DNA of 64,000 nucleotides, taken from assembly GCF_012843705.1 (NCBI RefSeq), contig NZ_JABAFQ010000002.1:62001-126000 (forward strand), in the 5' to 3' direction. Each line of letters opens with the position of its first letter. Within the stretch, counting starts at the first letter, position 1. This stretch comes from Fusobacterium sp. FSA-380-WT-3A (GTDB lineage Bacteria; Fusobacteriota; Fusobacteriia; Fusobacteriales; Fusobacteriaceae). A program made the position numbers and the translations under genes. Of the stretch, positions 52,988 through 63,020 are shown in pieces. The notes beneath the pieces were generated by a model. It made no database searches. It saw only the letters and a program-made list of their open reading frames with translations, and was not told where the DNA came from.

Positions 52988-53737
52988 TTATCTTTCTACT
53001 ATACCAAATTCTTCAGATAAATTTTTATCTTGTATTTCAAATAACTCTTTAAGTCCTTTTTCTGCTAAATCAAGTAATTGATTTAATTCTACTCTACTAT
53101 AAGTAGCTTCTTCTCCAGTTCCTTGAATTTCTACAAATTCTCCTTTATCATTCATAATTACATTCATATCAACTTCAGCTGCTGAATCTTCACTATATTT
53201 TAAATCTAACATTGGAATTCTATTTACAATTCCAACACTTATGGCTGCTATTTTAGATTTTAAAGGATTTTCTAATAAAGCTCCAGCTCTTACCATTCTT
53301 TCTATAGCCATAGCTAAAGCAATGTATCCTCCAGTTATTGAAGCTGTTCTTGTTCCTCCATCAGCTTGAATGACATCACAATCTATTGTTATTGTTCTTT
53401 CTCCAATTTTATCTAAATCAACACAAGCTCTTAAAGCTCTTCCTATTAATCTTTGAATTTCCATAGTTCTTCCACTAAGCTTACCTTTAGAAGATTCTCT
53501 TTGAGTTCTTTCTTCAGTTGCTCTAGGTAACATTGAATATTCAGCAGTTATCCAACCTTTTCCTGTATTTCTTAAAAATGGAGGTACTTTATCAGATATT
53601 GAAGCAGTACAAATAACCTTTGTATTTCCAAATGAAATAAGGACAGAGCCCTCTGCATGCATTGTATAATTTCTTACTACTTCTACCTTTCTAATACTAT
53701 CTACTTCTCTTCCATCTTCTCTTAAAACTTTACTCAT
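52988..53737 (-). CDS. rph: Ribonuclease PH
   Basis: The 249-residue phosphorolytic exoribonuclease trims the 3' end of tRNA precursors. It begins [19 protein letters not shown] and has the phosphate-binding region with [31 protein letters not shown] near 77-107, and [23 protein letters not shown] near 118-140. All family residues seem intact. It precedes rdgB by nine bases and follows msbA by 12. Confidence 0.97.
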   Translation of the reverse strand: MSKVLREDGREVDSIRKVEVVRNYTMHAEGSVLISFGNTKVICTASISDKVPPFLRNTGKGWITAEYSMLPRATEERTQRESSKGKLSGRTMEIQRLIGRALRACVDLDKIGERTITIDCDVIQADGGTRTASITGGYIALAMAIERMVRAGALLENPLKSKIAAISVGIVNRIPMLDLKYSEDSAAEVDMNVIMNDKGEFVEIQGTGEEATYSRVELNQLLDLAEKGLKELFEIQDKNLSEEFGIVER

Positions 53738-53749
53738 TTTTCTCTCCTC

Positions 53750-55531
53750 TTATAATGTCGCTAGTTCCTTTTCTCTATTATATTGAATATTGTACAATTT
53801 TGAGTACAACCCTTTTTTGGCCAATAACTCTTCATGTTTTCCAACTTCTTTTATAACTCCTTTATCCATAACAATTATTTTATCAGCTGATATTATTGTT
53901 GATAATCTATGTGCAATAACAAAAGTTGTTCTTCCTTCCATTAATTTATCTAAAGCTTCTTGTACAAGTTTTTCTGATTCTGTATCTAAAGCTGAAGTAG
54001 CTTCATCTAATATCATTATAGCTGGGTCTTGAATTAAAGCTCTAGCTATAGCTATTCTTTGTTTTTGTCCTCCTGAAAGAAGAACTCCTCTTTCTCCTAC
54101 TTCTGTTTCAAATCCTTTTTCTAATTCTACAATAAAATTATAAGCATTGGCCATCTTTGCTGCTTCCTCAATTTTTTCTCTTGAAATATTAGGTTTTCCA
54201 AAAGCTATATTTTCAGCTATTGTTCCACTAAATAAAAAAGTATCTTGTGGAACCATCCCTATATGTGCTCTATATTGCTTTAAAGAATATTCTCTTATAT
54301 CTATATTATTTATTTTGATACTTCCACTATCTATATCATAAAATCTAGGAAGCAAATTAACTATTGTAGTCTTTCCACTTCCACTACTTCCTACAAAAGC
54401 TACTACTTCTCCTTTTTTCACTTGGAAACTTACATCCTTTAAAACTTTTGTTTCAGTATTTGGATATGTAAATTCAACATTTTCAAAAGTAATATTTTCA
54501 ACATCACCACTAAATACTTTTGGTTCTTCTATAAAACAATCTCTTTCAGGTTTTATCTTAAATATTTCCATTACTCTATCACCTGAAGGAACTATTTCAT
54601 AAAGCTCACTATTTCTTCTTATAAATCTTTTAAGTGGTTGTTGCATAAGTCCAGCAGCTGTTAAGAAAGAGATTAAATCTCCTGGAGTAAATGTTTTTAA
54701 ATATATAATTGAATATCCTCCATAAGCAGCTACTAACACCAACATAAGAGCTGTTAAAACTTCATTTAATGGAGATATTTTAGCCTTTATTTTTGCTGCT
54801 TTATATATTTTTTTCATTTCTCCATCAGTTACAATTTCATATTTTGCTATAATGTCATCTATTTTATTAAAACCTTTTATAACCTGAACTCCTGCTAGTG
54901 ATTCTTGCATAAAAGCTGTAGCATCTCCAATAGTATCTTGTCTTTCTTTACCTGTATTTCTAAGTTTTTTAGTATATTTCTTTACCATAATAAAGATAGC
55001 TGGAGCTACTACTAAAGCTATTAAAGAAAGTATTATATCTACTTGAAACATTCTAACTAAAAAAGCTGAAACTGTTATTATTTCTCTTAACATATCAAAT
55101 AAAAGAAATCCTATTCTTCCTAAATTTGAAGAATCTCCAGACAACCTAGCCATTATATCCCCTAACTTATTTTGATTAAAATAAGATATTGGTAAATGTT
55201 CTAAATGTCTAAATATATCTATTTTTATCTCTCTTCTTATTTTCTCACTCAAATAAACAGAGGTTGTTTCAGCATAGTAAGCTGTTAATGATTTTATCAA
55301 AGTTGTTAAAAAAATTCCTCCACCTACTAATATCATCATCTTTCCATTTTTAGAAATTAAAACATCATCTACTAAATATTTAGACAACCAGGCTGGTACA
55401 GCTCCCATAGCTGATGATATTATAGATAAAGTAACAGTTCCTATAAGCCATATTTTATATTTAAAACTGTACTTTATGAAGCCCCCCAAAGCATCACTTT
55501 TATAAATTTTCGCCAATTTTTCTTTTAACAT
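53750..55531 (-). CDS. msbA: MsbA-type lipid flippase ABC transporter
   Basis: The 593-residue half-transporter has six membrane helices in the first 310 residues and one ATPase domain with Walker A GSSGSGKTTIV near 378-388, Q loop, signature LSGGQKQRIAIARAL near 482-496 and Walker B MILDEATSALD near 502-512. As a homodimer it moves lipid A-core across the inner membrane. Its ATG overlaps the lpxB stop by seven bases, which strongly supports the lipid A role over a drug pump. Confidence 0.93.
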   Translation of the reverse strand: MLKEKLAKIYKSDALGGFIKYSFKYKIWLIGTVTLSIISSAMGAVPAWLSKYLVDDVLISKNGKMMILVGGGIFLTTLIKSLTAYYAETTSVYLSEKIRREIKIDIFRHLEHLPISYFNQNKLGDIMARLSGDSSNLGRIGFLLFDMLREIITVSAFLVRMFQVDIILSLIALVVAPAIFIMVKKYTKKLRNTGKERQDTIGDATAFMQESLAGVQVIKGFNKIDDIIAKYEIVTDGEMKKIYKAAKIKAKISPLNEVLTALMLVLVAAYGGYSIIYLKTFTPGDLISFLTAAGLMQQPLKRFIRRNSELYEIVPSGDRVMEIFKIKPERDCFIEEPKVFSGDVENITFENVEFTYPNTETKVLKDVSFQVKKGEVVAFVGSSGSGKTTIVNLLPRFYDIDSGSIKINNIDIREYSLKQYRAHIGMVPQDTFLFSGTIAENIAFGKPNISREKIEEAAKMANAYNFIVELEKGFETEVGERGVLLSGGQKQRIAIARALIQDPAIMILDEATSALDTESEKLVQEALDKLMEGRTTFVIAHRLSTIISADKIIVMDKGVIKEVGKHEELLAKKGLYSKLYNIQYNREKELATL

Positions 55532-56604
55532 TTATTTTTTCCTTCCAAAATATATTTAGAATAACTTCTAATTATATCTTTCCCATAAAGTTTTTTTCTA
55601 ATATTTTCTATATCACTCTGATATTTCTTTCTATTAGACATTATAAATTGAAGTTTGTCTAAAATATTCTTTTCATTATACTGATTTCCTATAAGTTCTG
55701 GATAAACTTCTTTATTTTCAGTTAAATTAGGAAGAGAGATATATTTTATTTTTAATAAATATCTTCCTATCAAAAGATTTAATAAACTAGGTTTATATAC
55801 TACTATTGCTGGTAATCCCATAATAGCCAATTCTAAAGTTACTGTCCCAGAGGCAGCAATAGCCACTTGAGATTTTTTTACAGCATCTTCTAAACTTCCT
55901 TGAAAAATTTCTAAATTTTTATAAATATTTAAATCTCTATCTATCCATTTAAAAGTTTTTTTATCAGGAAGTTTTAAAATAAATTCTTTATCTTTATTTT
56001 TTTCAACTAAATTAAGCATTTCAGGTAATAAAGATGTAATTTCTTGTTTTCTACTTCCTGGAAGTAATAAAATTTTATTTCCTATTTCATCACTTAATAA
56101 AGGATATTTCTCAATAAAAGGATTCCCATAATAAACAACATCTATTCCATATTGTTTATAAAAATTAACTTCCCAAGGAAATATTACCATTATATGGTCA
56201 GCTAATCTTAAAGTTTTTATTCTTTTTTTACCCCAAATCCATAATTTTGGAGGAATATAATAAAAAACCTCCACTTGAGGCATTCTTTCTTTTAAAAGTT
56301 TTAAAAAAGCTAAATTAAATCCTCCATAATCAACTAAAATAACTTTTTCTATATTATTTTTTTCAATAAATTCCAAATATTCATAAGCTTTTTTCTTTAA
56401 AAATTTATATTTTTTTAAAGCTTCTAAAAAACCTATAATAGCTAATTCTTTTATATCTAATAGTGATTTTACTCCTAAAGATTTACAATTTTCCCCAACT
56501 ATTCCGTAAAATTCAACTGTATTATCTTCTTCTAAAATATTTTTTATTAAATAAGAAAGATGTAAATCTCCAGAAACTTCTCCAGTTGAAACAAATATTT
56601 TCAT
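55525..56604 (-). CDS. lpxB: Lipid-A-disaccharide synthase
   Basis: The 359-residue glycosyltransferase joins UDP-2,3-diacylglucosamine and lipid X into the lipid A disaccharide. It begins KIFVSTGEVSGDLHLSYLIKNI near 2-23, has YYIPPKLWIWGKKRIKTL near 136-153 and the GSRKQEI loop near 202-208, and a SGTVTLELAIMGLPAIVVYK region near 255-274, all LpxB marks. It is followed by an overlapping msbA and preceded by lpxI. Confidence 0.96.
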   Translation of the reverse strand: MKIFVSTGEVSGDLHLSYLIKNILEEDNTVEFYGIVGENCKSLGVKSLLDIKELAIIGFLEALKKYKFLKKKAYEYLEFIEKNNIEKVILVDYGGFNLAFLKLLKERMPQVEVFYYIPPKLWIWGKKRIKTLRLADHIMVIFPWEVNFYKQYGIDVVYYGNPFIEKYPLLSDEIGNKILLLPGSRKQEITSLLPEMLNLVEKNKDKEFILKLPDKKTFKWIDRDLNIYKNLEIFQGSLEDAVKKSQVAIAASGTVTLELAIMGLPAIVVYKPSLLNLLIGRYLLKIKYISLPNLTENKEVYPELIGNQYNEKNILDKLQFIMSNRKKYQSDIENIRKKLYGKDIIRSYSKYILEGKNKC

Positions 56605-56619
56605 AAAAACTACCTCTTA

Positions 56620-57423
56620 TTATTTTATTCCAACAATAAAAATACCATTTTCATCAGCTAATTTTATTGCCTCATCTTGCTCTGTAAAAATCATCTTTCC
56701 AGCCTCCCCAACTACTCCTCTAGCTTTTATTTTTACTAAAGTTTTTATTGTTTCTATTCCTATTGTGGGAATATCCACTCTCATATCTTGTTGAGGTCTT
56801 GCCATTTTTACCATTATACAATTTTCTCCACCTAATTCTCCGCCTCTTAGTATAGTTTTGTCTGTTCCTTCTATACCTTCTAAAGCTATTACTGAAGAAT
56901 TTTTACAAATTACTGTTTGTCCTGCGTCTACTTCACTTAATGCTTTCGCTGCTTCTTTTCCTAATTTTATAGTATATAAATCTTCTGAATTAGGTTTTAT
57001 CATCGTATAACATTTATTTTCAAACATTACTTTCTTTAAAAAAAAGTTTTGGGGAATAACTTTTATTCCATTTAATTTTAAAAATGCTATGACTCCAAAA
57101 AGGAGAGTCTCATCTTTCCTATCAGGAAGATTATCAAGAAGTTCCTCTCCAAATTTATCAAATTTTACATTTTTAAAAATTAACTCTTTTTCTACTTTTC
57201 CTAACATAATAACTTTAAATATTTTATTTTTTATAAGATATTTAGTTATATTTCCTACTTCTCCTATATTAAAATTTTTAAAATTAATATGTTTTTTTAC
57301 ATTTTCATCTACTGTATCAAAAAGTCCAATAGGGAACATTTCTATATTATTATGATGTTCTATCTCTCTCATAATTGAAAAAGGAAGTTTTCCATTTCCA
57401 ACTATTACCCCTATTCTCTCCAT
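56620..57423 (-). CDS. lpxI: UDP-2,3-diacylglucosamine pyrophosphatase, LpxI type
   Basis: The 267-residue DUF1009 protein cleaves UDP-2,3-diacylglucosamine to lipid X and UMP, the step done by LpxH in E. coli. It begins RIGVIVGNGKLPFSIMREIE and has the conserved RPQQDMRVDIPTIG near 226-239, whose Asp is the likely catalytic one. The neighbours lpxA and lpxB supply its substrate and use its product. The start overlaps the lpxA stop by one base. Confidence 0.93.
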   Translation of the reverse strand: MERIGVIVGNGKLPFSIMREIEHHNNIEMFPIGLFDTVDENVKKHINFKNFNIGEVGNITKYLIKNKIFKVIMLGKVEKELIFKNVKFDKFGEELLDNLPDRKDETLLFGVIAFLKLNGIKVIPQNFFLKKVMFENKCYTMIKPNSEDLYTIKLGKEAAKALSEVDAGQTVICKNSSVIALEGIEGTDKTILRGGELGGENCIMVKMARPQQDMRVDIPTIGIETIKTLVKIKARGVVGEAGKMIFTEQDEAIKLADENGIFIVGIK

Positions 57424-58196
57424 TATTTTGATATCCCCCGACTACTTTGTTTTATAAAATTGACCATTGTCATTACATTTTTACTTTCACTATATGTTTC
57501 TTCTAACTGACTTAGTGCTTCTTTTAAAGGTAAACCTTTTCTAAATAATATTTTATAAGCTCTTTTTAAATCCAATAGTTCCTCATCACTAAATCCTCTT
57601 CTTCTAAGACCTACTGTATTAAGACCTACTGGAATAGCTTTATTCCCATCAGCTAATATAAATGGACAAATATCTTGAGTTACAGCTGAAGCTCCTCCTA
57701 CCATTGCATGATCCCCTATTTTACAAAATTGATGAACTCCTGTAAGACCTCCTACTATTGCCCAATTTCCTATTTCTACATGTCCTGCTAAAGTAGCATT
57801 ATTAGAAAATATACAATTATCTCCTATTATTACATCATGAGCTACATGGACATAGGCCATTAATAAATTATTATTTCCTATTCTTGTTTCCCATTTATCA
57901 TCTGTTCCTCTATGAATAGTAACAAATTCTCTAATAGTATTATTATTTCCTATTATAGTTTTTGTTGGTTCTCCCTTATATTTTAAATCTTGTGAAGCTT
58001 TTCCTATTGAAGCAAAAGAATAAATAGTATTATTTTCTCCAATTTCAGTTATTCCTTCTATTACTACATGAGATTGTATAGTTGTTCCATTTCCTATTTT
58101 TACATCTTTTCCAATTATACAAAATGGTCCTATCTTTACATTATCTCCTATAATTGCTCCATCTTCTATTATTGAAGTACTGTGTATTTCTACCAC
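57423..58196 (-). CDS. lpxA: UDP-GlcNAc O-acyltransferase
   Basis: The 257-residue enzyme adds the 3-O-acyl chain to UDP-GlcNAc, the first step of lipid A. It is a left-handed beta-helix of hexapeptide repeats (GAIIGDNVKIGPFCIIG and many more), with the catalytic histidine near residue 120 in HVAHDVIIG. GTG at 58196 follows GGGGGA at six bases and yields MVEIHSTSIIEDGA, as in E. coli LpxA; the earlier GTG at 58214 lacks a site. fabZ precedes it. Confidence 0.95.
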   Translation of the reverse strand: MVEIHSTSIIEDGAIIGDNVKIGPFCIIGKDVKIGNGTTIQSHVVIEGITEIGENNTIYSFASIGKASQDLKYKGEPTKTIIGNNNTIREFVTIHRGTDDKWETRIGNNNLLMAYVHVAHDVIIGDNCIFSNNATLAGHVEIGNWAIVGGLTGVHQFCKIGDHAMVGGASAVTQDICPFILADGNKAIPVGLNTVGLRRRGFSDEELLDLKRAYKILFRKGLPLKEALSQLEETYSESKNVMTMVNFIKQSSRGISK

Positions 58197-58216
58197 ATTA
58201 ATTCCCCCATTCACAA

Positions 58217-58654
58217 TTATTTATCCATTATACTAAAAGTAAATTTAACTTCAGTTACAACTTTACCATCTACTTTTGCTACACCTTCGGCTTTTATTAT
58301 ATTTCTTTTTTGTTTTAATATTTTTGCCTCATATATTAATTGGTCACCAGGTCTCACTGGAGCTTTGAATTTTACCTCTTCTAAAGCTGCAAAATATGGA
58401 ACTTTATTTTTTCCATCTTCTCCTGCTAACTCAAATACTAAAACTCCTAGAGCTTGAGCTATTCCCTCTACTGTTAATACTCCTGGTAATATTGGGTGTC
58501 CTGGAAAATGCCCTTGAAAACAAGCTTCATTTATTGTAACATTTTTAAGTCCTATTACTGTACTATTTTCTCTATCAATATCTATAATTCTATCCACTAA
58601 TAAAAATGGATATCTATGTGGTATTCTTTCCATTATTTCTGTTACTGTTAACAT
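58217..58654 (-). CDS. fabZ: 3-hydroxyacyl-ACP dehydratase FabZ
   Basis: The 145-residue hot-dog enzyme dehydrates 3-hydroxyacyl-ACP in fatty acid synthesis and competes with LpxA for the same substrate. It starts with IMERIPHRYPFLLVDRI near residues 7-23, and the catalytic helix follows GHFPGHPILPGVLTVEGIAQ near 50-69. GGAGGT lies six bases before ATG 58654, which is better than the TTG just ahead. A TATAAT near 58684-58689 suggests a possible promoter in the 73-base gap after lpxC. Confidence 0.96.
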   Translation of the reverse strand: MLTVTEIMERIPHRYPFLLVDRIIDIDRENSTVIGLKNVTINEACFQGHFPGHPILPGVLTVEGIAQALGVLVFELAGEDGKNKVPYFAALEEVKFKAPVRPGDQLIYEAKILKQKRNIIKAEGVAKVDGKVVTEVKFTFSIMDK

Positions 58655-58727
58655 CAATTTACCTCCAACTTTTTTCTTAGCTTTATTATACTATATATAC
58701 TGTTTTTTTTGTATATTTTTTATTTTT

Positions 58728-59558
58728 TTATTTTAAATTTTTTAAAATATTAGCAAATTCAATATCTAAAGCATGACCAGCTTTTATTGCTATTATATGA
58801 GCTTTTATTGGTTTATTTAATATTTTTAAATCTCCAATAATATCTAACATTTTATGTCTTACAAATTCATCCTCATATCTTAAGCCACTTGGATTCATAA
58901 CTCCATCTTTTTGAATAACAATAGCATTGTCTAAAGTTCCACCTAAAGCTAAATTATTCTTTTTCAAATATTCTATTTCATAATCAAAGCCAAAAGTTCT
59001 TGCATTTCCTATTTCTTTTTTATAATTTTCTAAATTTATTTCAGTTTCTAACATTTGAGTTTTTAAATAAGTATGATTAAATTTTATTGTATAAGTTAAT
59101 TTATATCCATCATAGGGTAAAGCTACTATATGTTTATCCTCTTTTGATAAATATATAGGTTCTTTTACAATAATTTCTTCTATATCTTCTTCTAATTCTT
59201 TTATTCCGATTTTTTCAATTTCCTCAATGAAAACTCTAGCACTTCCATCACAAATTGGTAATTCATTATCACCTAACTCTACTATTAAATCTGTTATTCC
59301 TAAGACATATAGAGCTGATAAAAAATGTTCTATAGTATAAACAGCTGCTCCGTATTCATTTTTTAAATTAGTTCCTCTTGTTAAATCAAAAGTATTTTCT
59401 ATATCAAGACTTATAAGATTTTTTCCCTCTTCTAAATCTGTTCTTTTAAAAACAATTCCTCCATTTTCACTAGGAATTAAATGAAGTTTTATATTTTTTC
59501 CTTTATGAAGTCCTATTCCCTCATAAAACATTTCATTTTTAAGAGTTTTTCTTTTCAT
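58728..59558 (-). CDS. lpxC: UDP-3-O-acyl-GlcNAc deacetylase
   Basis: The 276-residue zinc enzyme makes the committed step of lipid A. Zinc ligands are His78 (TIEHFLSAL), His235 and Asp239 (FVRHKMLDIIGD), and His262 (KAGHALDI) is the catalytic base. The start MKRKTLKNEMFYEGIGLHKGK is typical. It follows uvrD by eight bases and has no lpxD nearby. Confidence 0.97.
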   Translation of the reverse strand: MKRKTLKNEMFYEGIGLHKGKNIKLHLIPSENGGIVFKRTDLEEGKNLISLDIENTFDLTRGTNLKNEYGAAVYTIEHFLSALYVLGITDLIVELGDNELPICDGSARVFIEEIEKIGIKELEEDIEEIIVKEPIYLSKEDKHIVALPYDGYKLTYTIKFNHTYLKTQMLETEINLENYKKEIGNARTFGFDYEIEYLKKNNLALGGTLDNAIVIQKDGVMNPSGLRYEDEFVRHKMLDIIGDLKILNKPIKAHIIAIKAGHALDIEFANILKNLK

Positions 59559-59566
59559 TTTTCCTC

Positions 59567-61759
59567 CTATTTCTTTAAAAATTTACTAGCTAATATTAAA
59601 GCTATATCTTTTTCTCCATCTACAAATTGTACTGTTATTTTTTTCTCTGTAATTCTTGTTACTTTTCCTAATCCAAATTTTATATGAGTAACTTTATCAC
59701 CTATATTATACGGACTATTTTTAATATTTTCTATAGATTTTTTTAATTCTTTTGTATTTTCAAAAGTATTAATTGATTTTTTACCTATTTTTTCATAAAT
59801 TTTTTCATCAACACTTTTTTCCATTTTACTATGTATTTCTACTGCCCTTTCTATTAAATCTTCTGGTATTTCTTTTATAAATCTAGAAGGAGTCATAAAT
59901 TGTTCTTTTCCATAATTATATCTTTGGGAAGCAAAAGATAAAAATAGTCTTTCTTCTGCTCTTGTTATTGCTACATAACAAATTCTTCTTTCTTCTTCTA
60001 ATTGTTCATTATCTATTATAACTTTTGTTGTATTAGGAAATACTTCATCTTCTAATCCAACTAAAAATACCACAGGGAACTCCAATCCTTTTGAATTATG
60101 GATTGTCATTAATTTAACATACTCTTTCTCTTCATCTAAGTCATCAGTAGCACTTACAAGAGATACATTTTCTAAATATTCTCTCAGTGTTAAGTTATCA
60201 ATAATTTTTTCTAATTCAAATATTGAATTTCTTAATTCTTCTATATTTTCAATTCTTGTATCATAGTCCTCGTAATTTGTTTCTAAATATTTTTTATACT
60301 CTGTTAATTGAATTAACTCATTAAATAATTCTGATACAGGAAGTTCCATACTATCTTCTATTAAAACATCTAATATCTTAGTAAACTCTTTTATTTTTTC
60401 TACAGTAGTTTTTCCTATTCCTTCTATTTTTTCTATTTCTTTTAAACTTTCAAAATAAGTTAAACTATTTTCTAAAGCATAAGTTTTTATTTTTTCTACA
60501 GTTTTATCTCCAATTTTTCTTTTAGGTACATTGATTATTCTATCTAAATTTATCCCATCCATTTGATTGTTTATTACAGATAAATATCCTAGTATGTCTT
60601 TTATCTCTGCTCTTTGATAGAATTGAATTCCTCCAAAAATTTTATAAGGTATTCCTTCTCTCAAAAATCCCTCTTCAAATAATCTTGATTGAGCATTTGT
60701 TCTATATAGAACTGTAAAATCATTATATCTTTTTCCAGATGATTTTAATTTTTTAATTTCATCCATTACAAAATTAACTTCTTGTCTACCATTTTCACAA
60801 GCTTTTAATAAAATTCTATTTCCAGTAGCTCTTTTTGTCCATAAATTTTTATTTTTAGAACTTTTATTATTTCTTATGATTGTATTTGCTGCTTCTAATA
60901 TTACTTTTGTTGAACGATAATTTTCTTCTAACTTTATAACAGTAGCATCTTTATAATCTTTTTCAAAATCTAATATATTTTGAATATTTGCCCCTCTAAA
61001 TCCATATATACTTTGATTTTCATCACCAACAACACAAATATTTCTATATTTTTTAGCAATTTTGTTCACTATTTGATATTGAATATTATTTGTATCTTGA
61101 TATTCATCTACCATTATATACTTAAATTTATCTTGAACTTTATCTAATATCTCTGAGTTGTCTAAAAGTTTATTTGTATTTACTAATATATCTGAAAAAT
61201 CCATTCCATTATTATTTTTTAATTCTTTATCATATCTATTATAAACTTCATAAATAACTTTGTAATTACTATCATAAGTATTTTCTTTTAAATATTCATC
61301 TGGATTTTTCCCATCTTCTTTTAATCTTGAAATTATTGAAGCTATTTTTCCTTCTGTCAAATCTTTATCTTCTACTACTAAAGTTTTTAATATTGATTTT
61401 ATAACTCTTTTTTGGTCATCAACATCATAAATAGTAAAATTAGAATTATATCCTATTTTATTTCCATATATTCTCAAAAGTTTTAATCCAAAAGAATGAA
61501 ATGTAGAAAGCATTACTTTTTTCCCATCTTCACCTATTAAACTTTCAACCCTTTCTTTCATTTCTTTAGCTGCTTTATTTGTAAATGTTACTGCTAAAAT
61601 AGAATATGGAGATACTCCTTTCTCTAATATCATATAAGCTATTCTATAGGTAATTGTTCTAGTTTTTCCTGAACCTGCCCCTGCTAATATTAGCACAGGT
61701 CCATCTATTTTTTCTCCAGCTTTTTTCTGTTGTTCATTTAATGCATCTAATATACTCAT
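59567..61759 (-). CDS. pcrA: UvrD/PcrA-type DNA helicase
   Basis: The 730-residue superfamily 1A helicase unwinds DNA 3' to 5' in repair and replication. Motif I is LAGAGSGKTRTI near 24-35, motif II VDEYQDTN near 213-220, motif III VGDENQSIYGFRGA near 238-251 and motifs V-VI with TIHNSKGLEFPVVF and ITRAEERLFLS near 552 and 607. A C-terminal Tudor-like region (IGDKVTHIKFGLGKVTRI) ends the protein, typical of PcrA. The in-frame TTG at 61777 overlaps AAGGAG, so ATG 61759 is preferred. Confidence 0.95.
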   Translation of the reverse strand: MSILDALNEQQKKAGEKIDGPVLILAGAGSGKTRTITYRIAYMILEKGVSPYSILAVTFTNKAAKEMKERVESLIGEDGKKVMLSTFHSFGLKLLRIYGNKIGYNSNFTIYDVDDQKRVIKSILKTLVVEDKDLTEGKIASIISRLKEDGKNPDEYLKENTYDSNYKVIYEVYNRYDKELKNNNGMDFSDILVNTNKLLDNSEILDKVQDKFKYIMVDEYQDTNNIQYQIVNKIAKKYRNICVVGDENQSIYGFRGANIQNILDFEKDYKDATVIKLEENYRSTKVILEAANTIIRNNKSSKNKNLWTKRATGNRILLKACENGRQEVNFVMDEIKKLKSSGKRYNDFTVLYRTNAQSRLFEEGFLREGIPYKIFGGIQFYQRAEIKDILGYLSVINNQMDGINLDRIINVPKRKIGDKTVEKIKTYALENSLTYFESLKEIEKIEGIGKTTVEKIKEFTKILDVLIEDSMELPVSELFNELIQLTEYKKYLETNYEDYDTRIENIEELRNSIFELEKIIDNLTLREYLENVSLVSATDDLDEEKEYVKLMTIHNSKGLEFPVVFLVGLEDEVFPNTTKVIIDNEQLEEERRICYVAITRAEERLFLSFASQRYNYGKEQFMTPSRFIKEIPEDLIERAVEIHSKMEKSVDEKIYEKIGKKSINTFENTKELKKSIENIKNSPYNIGDKVTHIKFGLGKVTRITEKKITVQFVDGEKDIALILASKFLKK

Positions 61760-61769
61760 TATTAACTCC

Positions 61770-62999
61770 TTACTCAATGAAATAATCTATATGTATCATC
61801 ACTTCTTTTATTTCTTTAAAATCAGTCATCAAAGATTCCTCTAAATCATCAGAAAGATTATGTGCTTCATATACTGTCATGTTTTTATCAACTCTTATAT
61901 GAAAACTTAGAAAGATTTTATCTCCTGACCTTCTCATATATATCTCATGAACATTTTTTACTTGAGTATTTGTGGAAAGATAATCTTCAATTTCTTTTAT
62001 AAATTCATTTTCTTGTTTGTCTAAAATAACATCTGAAACTTCTAATATTGTACTAATTCCCTCTTTTAATATAAGAAGAGCTACTATTATACTAACTATA
62101 ATATCAAATATTGGAGAAATATATATAGATAATAATATTCCTATAATTACTCCTGTTGAAGAAAATACATCACTTCTACTGTCTCTAGCATCTGCTATTA
62201 AAGCAGAATTTTTAGTTGCTTTTCCTATTTTCATTTTATAAAAATACATTCCATATTTTACAATTATTGAAATAATAGCTAAATAAATTGTAGAAAATTC
62301 AGGAATATAAGAATAATCTTTTGAAATAATTTTAAAAATAGAATCCTTTCCTATCTCTATTCCTGTTATTACTACAAATAATCCTACCATTATTCCAATT
62401 ACACTTTCTATTTTTTCATGTCCATAAGGATGTTTTTCATCTTTTGGCATATTACTAAAATGTATCCCCAAAAGAATTGCCATAGAACTTATTACATCTG
62501 ATAATGAATTAAATCCATCAGCTACTAAGGCATTTGATTTCCCTTTTAATCCTCCAAATATTTTAATTATCGCTAGAAAAATATTGAAAATAATAGAACC
62601 TAAAACAACTACTATTCCATCTTTTTTTCTTGAATCTTTTTTTAAATTGTAAAATAATTTTTCTCCATCATATTTAAAACCATATTTTTTTAAAAAAGAT
62701 TTTATTTTAGGCTCTTCTCCTGTATATTCTATAACTTCTTTATTATTTTTTTTACTATGATTTATAAAAAAATCTATCAATTTAGTTCCACTTGATTTAT
62801 ATCTATCTTCTTCTCTTATAAAAATATTTTCTATTAAGTAACTTTTTTCTTTTTTCCAAGCTGATATATATCCTATTTTTTCAGATTTATCCTCTAATAC
62901 AATACACTCAGCATCATTTAAATTACTTTTAAATTTTTCTAACCTTTTAAAAGTATCACTATATTTTACTATATCTTCCCCACTTAAAATTTTATACAT
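61770..62999 (-). CDS. GNAT-CDF fusion, probable manganese exporter
   Basis: The 409-residue protein joins an N-terminal GNAT-like domain (about 1-118; IGYISAWKKEKSYLIENIFI and YKSSGTKLIDFFINHS) to a cation diffusion facilitator (about 127-409). Metal-site residues are N164 and D168 in NSLSD (helix 2) and D273 and D277 in DSRSD (helix 5). Zinc exporters have His at the helix-5 position; N-D-D-D is the pattern of MntE-type manganese exporters. A cytoplasmic C-domain follows. ATG 62999 is preferred over the GTG at 63005 inside the ribosome site. The gene precedes pcrA. Confidence 0.87.
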   Translation of the reverse strand: MYKILSGEDIVKYSDTFKRLEKFKSNLNDAECIVLEDKSEKIGYISAWKKEKSYLIENIFIREEDRYKSSGTKLIDFFINHSKKNNKEVIEYTGEEPKIKSFLKKYGFKYDGEKLFYNLKKDSRKKDGIVVVLGSIIFNIFLAIIKIFGGLKGKSNALVADGFNSLSDVISSMAILLGIHFSNMPKDEKHPYGHEKIESVIGIMVGLFVVITGIEIGKDSIFKIISKDYSYIPEFSTIYLAIISIIVKYGMYFYKMKIGKATKNSALIADARDSRSDVFSSTGVIIGILLSIYISPIFDIIVSIIVALLILKEGISTILEVSDVILDKQENEFIKEIEDYLSTNTQVKNVHEIYMRRSGDKIFLSFHIRVDKNMTVYEAHNLSDDLEESLMTDFKEIKEVMIHIDYFIE

Positions 63000-63020
63000 T
63001 TTCACACCTCTAAACTTATA

